From Oscarella lobularis (taxonomy: Eukaryota; Porifera; Homoscleromorpha; Homosclerophorida; Oscarellidae): 64,000 nucleotides of DNA. Every line of letters begins with the position of its first letter. Position 1 is the stretch's first letter. Where the stretch lies: positions 2,230,648 to 2,294,647 of the forward strand of contig NC_089177.1 of assembly GCF_947507565.1 (NCBI RefSeq), written 5' to 3'. The notes beneath the pieces were generated by a model. That model worked only from the letters and a program-made list of their open reading frames with translations, did not search any database and was not told where the DNA came from. The position numbers and the translations under genes are program-made. This document shows positions 55,801 to 64,000 of the stretch, one piece after another.

Positions 55801-58800
55801 GTGCACGTCACCGTCTGATTCGCATCGTCGTCCGATGCCGATACGTTGCCGATCGTCGTGCCGACGACGGCGTCTTCTCGCAGCGTGTCCCTACCCGAAA
55901 ATGTCACATACTCCGGTTGATCGTTGACGTCACGCAAATAAATCGTGAACGACGTGTCGACGTAAAGCGGTGGCGATCCGGAGTCTTCGCTTCGTATACG
56001 CACGGTGAAGCTGTTCCTTTCTTCGTAGTCCAAAGAGGAGAGCCCCACTTCGAGCACGTTCCCAGACACTTGAAAACGGTTTCCCAGGTCACTCAAAAGA
56101 CTATACGTGTGACTTTGCCCGCGATCCGGATCGGCAGTGCTGAACGAGCCAATTGGCGTTCCACGGGGACTGTTCTCATCTACGTAGAAATTCGAAAGCT
56201 AAAAACGATGTTAGGTCTTCTCGTTCTCTATAAAGACAATTTCTCTACCGATATTTTAGTCGGTTTCTCGTTCACGTCCTCAACGCTGATATCGAATGTC
56301 GCGTCCAAATAGAGACCGTGGGTGTCTGTGCTGCGAACGACTATCACGTAACTGCAATATTTCGTTGTACGTTAACCTGATTGCCTTTTCAATCTGCACA
56401 GCCTACCCGTTTGGCGGTGTTTCGTAGTCGGGACTGAAGTTGATCAGCAAAACGTTGCCGTGTATGTCAAATTTTCCGCCGGCGTCATTCAATAGTGAAT
56501 AGATGTGAGAGTCGTTGTCAAATTGATTAGGATCTCGCGTCGCAAGCGTTCCCACCGTCGATCCGATAGCGACGTTTTCGTACACGCTTTCAGAAGAAAG
56601 AAAAATCTACAACAAGACATCTGCGGGTCCTCTAGCTCTCCCCTTCATGCACCGTACTTTGTTCGGTGGTTCATTGCATTTTGAGCAATTGAAAGCGTGC
56701 CAATTTTCGAACGACTCGCAGGCGGTCGGACAAGCGGACGAACACGGACAGTGAACGCAATTGCCCCATTCTTTGTGCTCGGAATAGTTCCCCGGCTTGG
56801 TTGCGCACCACGGTTGATCGTGATCCACTGCCGTGCATTCCCAATACTTAATTGCCTGGTAGAAAAACGGAAAGACGCATCGCGATCCGTTCACCGAATC
56901 GGCGCAGAAGCACGACGACTTGGGACGACACGAACAGTTGAAGCACTCGCCCCACTCTTCGTGACTCTCGTAATCGCCCGATCGTGTCGCGCACCACGGT
57001 CGCTGGTGATTGACGCTCGTACACTCGTTATACGTGTCCCCGTGGTAAGAAAAAGGAAAAACGCATCGAAGTCCGTCGGGAGACCCGGCACACGAGCAAT
57101 TGTCTTTGAGACAGTAGCTCGTCTGATACGCCGTCCACAACCCAAACGACTGGCACGTAATAGTGTTCGGACCGTTCGTCAAGTGATATCCGTTTGGGCA
57201 CTGCAAGGTGCATAGGGAACCGTACGTCGTGCCGTTTCTACACAAAATCGTCGTGTTTCGACACGCCGTCGTCGCCGTGCCGTTCGGACAATACGTCGGC
57301 GCTGACGTCGGCGTGCCGCAATCGCGACGACGACACGTCGTTCCGTCGTCGTTCAGCAGGTAGCCACGGCGGCACGAGCAGACGCCGTCGGAGCACGTGT
57401 GCTCGCAGCTGCGGTTGACATGTCCGCACGGTCGCGAGTCCTGTTCCTTCACAAACTAAAAAGAATTACCGGTACATATGAACGTAGGCAGTAGATTTAA
57501 CCTGGTACAATACCTGCATATCGCACGTTTCTCTGCAATCTAAAACAGCGCTAAAGCGTTGACGATACGACGTGCCCGTTGGGCACGTATTCAAACAGGG
57601 CCCCCAGTTGCTCCACTCAGCCCCCTGCAAAATGTATAGAGGTGTATGTACGTCGGAACTAGTGCAACGCACAAGAGACCTTAATAGTTAGATTTTTTGA
57701 TGTGTCTGCCGTGCAGTTGACCGTCTCAGTCAGCTTGGGACAGGCGTCGCCGCCGCAAAACGGAGACACGATCACCTTCCGAGTGCGACGGTTTTGACTT
57801 GAACCGGGCTGAACTACGCACGACGACCACGACGACCATCGTCCGACGACGCAATTACGCGGAACGTAGCGTCCACACGTTCGCGATCGACTGAGAACCG
57901 GACACGACGATCCGCCACAGCTATCGGCCCTCACGACGTTCCGCGTCTGATATCTGATAAAGAAAAAAAAGACTAAGAATAGATAATCCCTTACAATCTT
58001 TCGTACGTCAGTCCGGTTCCGCACAGCGCCGCGCACGTCGTCCAATCACTCCACTCGCCTACAGCGCAATCGACGGGACAGCATCCGGCTGCGCAGCTGA
58101 CGCGTTTGCTCGTTTTCGGGCACAACGCGCCTCCGCATTTCGGCAACGCCGTCACGTTTCTGTGACGAACGCGCGTACCGACGCCGCAGCTACCGTTGTT
58201 CGGAACGCACGAACCATACGACGACCACGCGGTGACTTCGCAGTCACTTCGATCGTATAGCGAACAATTTCGAAATTCGACTGCACTCGTCGGACATTGC
58301 GAGCCGCCGCACGACCGTGCCGTCAACTGCACAATCGAACGACGCCGTCTCCCGACGCCGCACGTCGTCGAACAAGCGCTCCATTGATTCCACGTCCAAG
58401 TGCAGTTCTGCGGACAGCAGCGACACGGAGGCGCCACTTTTGTCTGCTCGAGACGCTGACACGGCAGACCACCGCAGGCGGGTCGTTGAAGGACGGTGCG
58501 ACTGCGTCGCTGCAGGATCGGCGGACCGCACGAACATTTCGGAATCCAACGACCCCAGCGACTCACGCGACAGGTGACCGGACAGCAACCGTTGCTGCAG
58601 TTCTTCGTCTGTTGCAAACCGTCGGCACACGGCGCTCCGCCGCAGGACGCCACGCGGGCGACTTGGCGATGACGAAACATCGTTCCTGGGCCGCACGGCG
58701 AATTGCAGCGCGACCACGAGCCCCAATTCGTTAGAAGACAGCTTTAGATGCGCAAAAGGTCAATGGAATAATGAGAATTGAGAGATCGATCTTTTCTCAC

Positions 58801-59045
58801 TCTCTAGAACAGCAGCATCTCTCTCTTTGACCTAGCGCCTGCACGCAGACGCCGCCGCAGCTTTCTGCTTGCGATTTCGTGCGATTTCGTTCTCTGTAAC
58901 CGAGATCGCATTTGCACGGCGACCACGACGACCAGCTATTGACGGAACAATTGACGGCAGGGCACGGAGTCGACGTCGTCGAGACGATTTCGCGCAGAAA
59001 CGACGTCGAAACGACGACGGCAAACGCGAGATGAAGAGCTTTCAT
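52804..59045 (-). CDS. Chimeric type I membrane protein: 8 TSP1, EGF, sushi, 2 FN2, cadherin repeats, EGFs, TM
   Basis: The ATG at 59045 gives MKALHLAFAVVVSTSFL, a signal peptide. Eight TSP1 repeats follow (57.5-59.0 kb; NSWSSWSPC, NWGSWSRC, RWGRWIPKC, WNQWSAC, AWSSYGSC, EWSDWTTC, RWSSWSSC, EWSNWGPC). The exon at about 56.6-57.45 kb holds an EGF-like module, a sushi/CCP module, two fibronectin type II modules (CVFPFSYHGDTYNEC, CVFPFFYQAIKYWEC) and joins in frame (NEPPNK to IFLSSESVYENV) to a series of roughly nine cadherin repeats with DVNE/DVND linkers (53.9-56.6 kb). Then come about four EGF modules, a SEA-like N-glycosylated region, a membrane helix (GVGVISAVVVSTVALIAIAV) and a short tail ending NEPKDT at 52804. 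It is presumably a cell-surface adhesion or matrix-binding receptor. I know no named orthologue. Confidence 0.85.
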
Positions 59046-59268
59046 GGACGACGATGATGCTCTTGGACGAGACGTAATGAAATTAGCGTAGATTGTCGCA
59101 CTTCGGTGAGAATAGATGAGGTGAGCTTCAGGCAATAACGCACTTCCTCGTGAAGGGCCGTCCCCGTGAAGGATCGTCCCCGTGAGACCCCAACGAGAAA
59201 CTCATACACGGCACAAGAAAAGTCTTTTAAATTAAAAATTGTTTGTGGGGGACGTTGTCTATTTTCGC

Positions 59269-59541
59269 CTAACGAGAAGCAGTGATTGACTTCACGAAGT
59301 CATTGTAGTTCTGCACCGGCGGTCTTTTCGACAAGAGTCTGAATGAGATAGTTCTCGGACAAGAGATAACAAGGCCGAAACCCGGCAGGTCAACGTTTTC
59401 ACCGATACTTTGAAGGCAGTTGGGATTTTTTACAGTTTGTGCCTTTGCAACTTTGTAGAAGTAAAGGCGTTTCATCGCCAAAGAAGAGACGCACTCGCAC
59501 GATTTAGGTTTGTAGGCAGGAATAGTCGTTTCATACACCAC
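59269..59541 (-). CDS. Orphan open frame, possible last exon of an unrecognised gene
   Basis: A frame of up to 90 codons ends with a stop at 59269. It contains SCECVSSLAMKRLYFYKVAK, CLQSIGENVDLPGFGLVISC and QNYNDFVKSITASR. Composition is protein-like, with several cysteines, but the only candidate start is a GTG and I recognise no family. It could be the final exon of a gene whose other exons are not visible, or chance. Confidence 0.25.
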   Translation of the reverse strand: MVYETTIPAYKPKSCECVSSLAMKRLYFYKVAKAQTVKNPNCLQSIGENVDLPGFGLVISCPRTISFRLLSKRPPVQNYNDFVKSITASR

Positions 59542-59991
59542 GTGCCGTGTTCTTTGCCTAGTCCATCGCTTTCGGCGTTTTTCGACTTATTTCTAAGCGA
59601 CAAGCACGCCAATCTACTAAAGAAAAGAATGAAGCCGTGCTACGTTTACATATGTAGACGGTATCAGGTTTAGACAGAGGTGAGGCCCCCTTTCGCCACG
59701 TGCTACAAGTTCAAAATGCGTTGTTTGACCGCTAAAAGGTCAAAAACGCGTTCTTTTGACTTGAAGAACTTTTTAAAAAGTAAAAACACGATACCCAACA
59801 TCAAACCACGCGGAAGACGGTGCTATGGAGGTTTATCCAACATCAGTGTGCCTCGCTCTCGTCATCACCAGGAAGGCCCCATGCCCTTATATTAAAATCT
59901 ATGGGTGGGTTAGCAAGTACAAGTAAGGGCAGACTATTACGGCAAACTAAAACGTGGAACTAGGGAAGGGGTATGTGTGAGACGCAGTTAG

Positions 59992-60018
59992 ACCACGGAT
60001 AATAAAATTATCCGTGGT
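59992..60018. repeat. Perfect hairpin with 12-base arms flanked by 10-base direct repeats
   Basis: ACCACGGATAAT, loop AAA, ATTATCCGTGGT. The identical decamer GACGCAGTTA lies at 59981-59990 and 60021-60030 on either side. The arrangement resembles a very small foldback insertion with target duplication. Confidence 0.8.
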
Positions 60019-60477
60019 TAGACGCAGTTACTGAAAACCACCGCCAAAGCACCGAATATCGGTGTTGGCGGGAAGTGACGTGACAAGTGAGGAAATTGAC
60101 CAGCCACCAGGCCATAATGGTCACACCTTGGGGGTTTTTATTATGAAAAGCTTAAACAAACGGGGGATACAAACGGGGGATACCGTAGGCTATCTAGGTC
60201 CCTAAGGCTACGTACGTCATGGGTGAGGGGAGAGTTAGCTGCTCCCTTCTATCCCAGCTCTGAGAAGTGATTGTTAATGTACGAGCTGGCTATTTATACC
60301 CGAGCCTCGTTTTGTACTGCAACTTTACAGCACGAAAACGAGCGTCGTTTCAAATCGGGTATCGGCGCAAATCGGTCGCGAATTGAATTCTGCTATCGTT
60401 TCGAGTACCATTTTGTCGCGATTCGGTTTCTATACGCGAAAAGACGGTGAACGTAGGAGGGGCCAACATCATGCATG

Positions 60478-60550
60478 GTATGACTGAGAGATCGATATTT
60501 TCTCACTCTCCAGCACAGAAGCATCTCTCCTCTTTGACCTAGCGCCTGCA

Positions 60551-60601
<51 letters not shown>

Positions 60602-60830
60602 GTTCTACACAATCGAGTGGACGTCGTCAAGGCGATTTCGTGCAGACTATAACTACACACGGCAAACGCGAGACAAAGAACAACGATGCTCCTTCAATGA
60701 AGTTAGCGTCAGATTGTATGTTCACGGATACTAGTAGACTACATCCGTGGTCTGTCGGACTTCGGTGGGAGAGCACTTCCTTGTGGAGGACCTTCCCCGC
60801 GAGAGAGCCTTTTGGAGCCCTACCCGTTCG
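60478..60830 (-). pseudogene. Degenerate duplicate of the first exon/promoter of the TSP1-cadherin gene
   Basis: Plus-strand sequence here parallels 58770-59190 in the same order. Shared blocks include GAGAGATCGATNTTTTCTCA, then CATCTCTC, then CTTTGACCTAGCGCCTGCAC, GACGTCGTC, GGCAAACGCGAGA, GATGCTC, then ATGAA and TTAGCGT, then GACTTCGGTG and GCACTTCCT. The part that encodes the signal peptide and first TSP1 in the source is shortened and partly replaced by a GCC run. No intact coding frame remains. Confidence 0.75.
60551..60601. repeat. (GCC)n trinucleotide expansion, about 17 units
   Basis: An uninterrupted run of GCC (CGG on the other strand) sits exactly where the parent sequence near 58843-58860 has only CGCAGACGCCGCCGCAG. 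Confidence 0.97.
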
Positions 60831-60966
60831 CTTGCGCCAAGGCAATGAAGGCATTCGACGCTCCACGGAGACTGTACTTTACGCGAAGAAACGAACTTTT
60901 GTTTACGGAGAATTCCCGGATACCAAAACAAAATGATTTGATTGAAACAGCACTGCCGCCGAGCAA

Positions 60967-62157
60967 CTAATATACGTCTACAGCATAGAAGAGTCTTTTA
61001 AAAATAAATTTTCTTTCTTTTTGCTGACGGTAAGCATAAGCAGCCGCTAAAATTCCCAAGATGATAACCGGCCCGAATGCAGCCCACCAGTGGCCCATGT
61101 TAGCAATGAAGCCAACAGCGAAGGCAACCAGAACTATAGACACATAAATTAAACCGACAACTCTACCTGGAGTGAGTGGCAAAGTTTTCTCTTCGTCTGC
61201 ACCATCATCACCTTCATTCGACTTTTGCACCAATTCACTTGTACCATCGTCATTTACAGAGTGATCGTGATCAGAAAAGTCGTCTGCTGCCACGTTTAGC
61301 TGTTCTGAAGACGAAACATAGAGAGGTTTCTTTCCGTCGCTGCCGTCGCAGTCGTCGTGAAAACGATCTGCACAGCGTGGACACACATATGCCAATAGGT
61401 TTTTCACTTCCCTAAAACTATTGACAGCACGCTTCTTAGCCTTCTTCATTCCATACCAAAAAACCTAAAACAAATAATAAAAAAGTCAAAATTGCTATAT
61501 ATGAAAAGTTGAAACCTGAAATCCATTGATATAGGCCGAAGAGCTCGAAAAGTAGCACATAATGACAAATTGTATTGGCATGTCGAGTGCGTACGTCGAT
61601 ATGTAGTCGGTCGCCTTTCCAACGAGCGTCAGTCCAATGGAAATGGTCGACTGGCCGCTCGTCGATCGTCTCTGCATATTGAGCACGACTTGGGGAAAGG
61701 TTTCGATGGACCAGAGGAAAATTGCCGCCCAGAAGAGGTAATCGGGTGCTTTGCGAACGGCGAGCTCGATTGTGAGAACGCACGACCAAACGAGAAGACA
61801 GACGAGAAGGCAGAGGAGTCGCTTGCGAGCGTGAGCCTTGGAGAAGAGAAGAAATTGGACGAGGATGGTGAATTCGAGACAGGGCATGTAGACGGCTTCG
61901 ATTTTGACGTAGAGAGGAAGGTCGTGGTGAAAGACGAAGAAGAAGTTGATGAGGGACGCTGTGAAGTTGGCGACGGCCCAGAGAAAGCTCAGTCCCACGA
62001 CCGAGCGAAGGCGGAAATTTTTGATGACTTGCGGTAGGAGAACGAGAAACCAAATGGCGGCACTCACCAGGCCTCCGATGTTGCCGACGACGCATATTGG
62101 CCTAGGCCAGTCGGTAAAGTTTCGGCAGTTTTGGTATAGAACGTCAGTGTTGTTCAT
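60967..62157 (-). CDS. PQ-loop repeat (SLC66-like) multi-spanning membrane protein
   Basis: Exon 1 (about 61516-62157) starts MNNTDVLYQNCRNFTDWPRP, with several hydrophobic helices. Two PQ-loop motifs are visible: AAIWFLVLLPQVIKNFRLRS and WSIETFPQVVLNMQRRSTSG. This is the seven-helix PQ-loop fold of lysosomal amino acid/cystine carriers, SWEETs and MPDU1. Exon 2 (about 60967-61466) adds VFWYGMKKAKKRAVNSFREV, a CPRC motif, a long acidic cytosolic segment (ADDFSDHDHSVNDDGTSEL), and two further helices (VVGLIYVSIVLVAFAVGFIA, AFGPVIILGILAAAYAY), ending VDVY at 60967. The extra C-terminal half is unlike standard short PQ-loop proteins. Substrate unknown. It is divergent from the next gene. Confidence 0.75.
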
Positions 62158-62490
62158 TGGCTCACGTGATACAGGAGCAGTGGGTGGGACGACGGATGAT
62201 ACGTTTTGAATAAAATGAAAAAATAAACGATATCAGAAGAGTGAAACCACCAGAGACTAAACGCGGTGAACCATAGATATAAATGGGACGACGTCATACG
62301 TTTTTGAATATAAGATTTACTGAATTGTCTCACACTGAAGTGCCTTGCACGTCACATAGAAGATGCAACAATAGCTAGCCACGTTCTTTTCAAGCGCAGA
62401 TCAATTTTAAATTTACGCTTAGTAACGCCAGTAACGAAGAGCAGCAAAATCCAATTAATCACTTATGCCTACTAACACCATCTAGGCGTT
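62158..62490. promoter_or_regulatory. Divergent promoter interval
   Basis: 333 bases separate the starts of the PQ-loop gene (minus) and the secreted-protein gene (plus). It is AT-rich with no distinct motif that I can name; promoter function is inferred from position. Confidence 0.4.
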
Positions 62491-64000
62491 ATGGAACGAT
62501 TCTCTTTTGCACCCGTTGCTTTGCTCTTCTGTTACTTTTCGCTTTCATTTGCTAAAACTGCTGAATCGACGAAGGAAATAAGTACACTTCTAAAGGTGTA
62601 GTCCTATGGCGCTTTAGATCGTACTTGCTCCCAAAGGTATACAAGCTAGCTACAGTTTTCTCGACGACCTTCGTCTGGAAATTCTCGCACGTTATTTGGA
62701 AAATGAAACAGCAAGATCAGTAAAGATAAAACGAAACAACACGGCCTGCTTGCCGCCTCCATCGATACACCTAAAGATGGCGTCATGCAGCAGCTTGTCG
62801 CCGCCCGTCGTACAAATCCAAAATGGGTCCGAAGTTTGCACAATCGGATTTGGCCATTCCAACAAAGGCCAATTAGAAGCTGCGAGAGCTTTTATGGGAT
62901 ACAAGGGATGGGGAAATCTTGCTGAGTATCCAAGCTCGAGCTTTCGTGACAGTATGCCATAAAAACCTGCTCTAGGTTTTGATTATTTCGGTTCTTAGCA
63001 AGCGAGTTTTTCGCCGATCGTGCCACCGTTTTCGTTTCGTGCAAATCTTGGAAATGCTACGCACAGTTCAGAAAGAGGTTCAGGGAATGGGCTGAGAGTG
63101 CAGACTATAGAAGAGTGGCGTGGATTCTTGATGAAGACAATATGCGAATGGTAGGATGCAGTGGCGAGCTGCTGGCTGCTACAGCTACCAACTAGCCTAT
63201 ATATAACTGTGCATGTATTTTCTTATGCGTCAGGCTGCCAGAGATGGATCGTTCTCAAGCAGCGCGGAATTGGGAAACAGGCTGCGAGTGTTTGGCATCA
63301 AAAGAGCTTTTAGGGAGAACAAGAATGCCGTTAGACTTTCTCACTTATATCAGGTGATCAACGAACTTGAGCCCGATGAAGAGGCTACGGTAAGTAAGTA
63401 AGCAAGCAAGCAAAGGATAGGGTAAATAATCACTTTTTTGACGCTGATTTACCCTCGATCATAGCACGTGTACTGTCTTCCTGCTGATTGACGAGATGTT
63501 TTATAGAGCAACGGTGTATATCTCTATGAAGCAGCCTTGACTTTGCATCATCTGCTGAATGTAGGAGACGCTTTCTCTATCGATAAGGAAGCACGTCGAG
63601 TTGTAAGCTTTTTCTTCAACATAAAGAGCATTTTCCTTTTGCAAATAATTAATTGCTAGCTTAGAGATTTGGATTCCAAAGGCGTTCACGTGCGACTTGA
63701 CAGCAGCGGACGAATTCATCAATCCTACAACATATTTGAACTTGGAGAAACGTTTACACAACTAGTTGCCGTTTACAAGAAAGACAAGATACACGAAATC
63801 AGTAGGAAGCTTCCACCAGAATCACGTGCTCCAAAAAAGAGAAGAAAACGCGACGTTGTGATTCCTCAGTGTCCGCCAGCAAAAAAAGGAAGCAACGGAA
63901 AACTGCATTTCAGAGCTGCTATAGTTCTAGTAAGTTGTTGAGCACCGGCTCTGTCTGCGCTTTGATTTTTTCAAGTCAATTTGTTTTCTCCATAGGAACA
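62491..64000 (+). CDS. Unrecognised secreted protein, 5' part (continues beyond window)
   Basis: The ATG at 62491 gives MERFSFAPVALLFCYFSLSF then AKTAES, a clear signal peptide. The following exons read IVLAPKGIQASYSFLDDLRL, EILARYLENETARSVKIKRN, CLPPPSIHLKMASCSSLSPP, EVCTIGFGHSNKGQLEAARA, FFADRATVFVSCKSWKCYAQ, RVAWILDEDNMRM, AARDGSFSSSAELGNRLRVF, LSHLYQVINELEPDEEAT, SNGVYLYEAALTLHHLLNVG, LDSKGVHVRLDSSGRIHQSY and NIFELGETFTQLVAVYKKDK, then a basic RAPKKRRKRDVV stretch and LHFRAAIVL before a donor near 63931. I do not recognise the family. Two possible N-glycosylation sites and several cysteines fit secretion. The first junction implies a 22-base intron or an error. Confidence 0.6.

Larger units (their letters stand above)
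59046..60966. other. Gene-poor interval with duplicated fragment, hairpin and GCC expansion
   Basis: This 1.9 kb between two minus-strand genes has no clearly supported gene. It contains GTGAAGG/CGTCCCCGTGA direct repeats near 59155-59185, one 90-codon orphan frame, a perfect hairpin, and a degenerate copy of the upstream gene start. These are listed separately. Confidence 0.6.

Noticed and set aside
60541-60660. Poly-arginine/alanine coding exon from the GCC run
   Set aside because: The frame has no conserved flanks and the surrounding sequence is a degraded copy of another gene start.

Overview
This is nuclear DNA of a compact, intron-rich animal genome. It carries an axonemal dynein heavy chain, a cadherin/thrombospondin-type membrane protein, a heteromeric amino acid transporter, syntaxin 16, SAC1 and KANSL3. 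Most introns are about 45 to 100 bases with GT-AG ends, genes lie on both strands, and intergenic gaps are often under 200 bases. The density, the short introns and the TCG/GAC-rich coding style fit an early-branching metazoan such as a (homoscleromorph) sponge. That placement is inference; no rRNA or mitochondrial marker is present.

Layout. 0-8.5 kb (+): the 3' part of a ZC3H18-like RS-rich RNA-processing factor, coatomer beta (COPB1), and mitochondrial tyrosyl-tRNA synthetase (YARS2). 8.6-11.7 kb (-): a secreted SMB-TSP1-TSP1-tyrosinase protein and a SEC14-like lipid-transfer protein. 11.8-16.2 kb (+): KANSL3, a cluster of GC-rich hairpins, and proteasome beta5 (PSMB5). 16.4-23.1 kb (-): the phosphoinositide phosphatase SAC1 and syntaxin 16, the latter split by a large intron that contains a complete five-unit polyubiquitin gene on the same strand. 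23.1-25.1 kb (+): an SLC7 light-chain-type amino acid transporter starting 28 bases from syntaxin 16, head to head. 25.2-45.0 kb (-): one axonemal dynein heavy chain whose 3.9-kb intron holds about 53 copies of a 49-bp tandem repeat. 45.3-52.7 kb (-): a ZYG11/ZER1-type E3 substrate receptor in one exon, a GH31 glycosidase, and a p190RhoGAP-like protein with no GAP domain. 52.8-59.0 kb (-): a type I membrane protein with eight TSP1 repeats, EGF, sushi, two fibronectin type II modules, cadherin repeats and EGFs. 59-61 kb: a gene-poor stretch with a degenerate copy of that gene's first exon and a GCC expansion. 61-64 kb: a PQ-loop membrane protein (-) and the start of an unrecognised secreted protein (+), divergent.

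Most genes are housekeeping factors of membrane traffic (COPB1, STX16, SAC1, SEC14-like), protein turnover (ubiquitin, PSMB5, ZYG11-like) and gene expression. They are not organised as a pathway; close divergent and convergent spacing reflects compaction. The least conventional content is the extracellular multidomain proteins, the nested polyubiquitin gene and the repeat structures.
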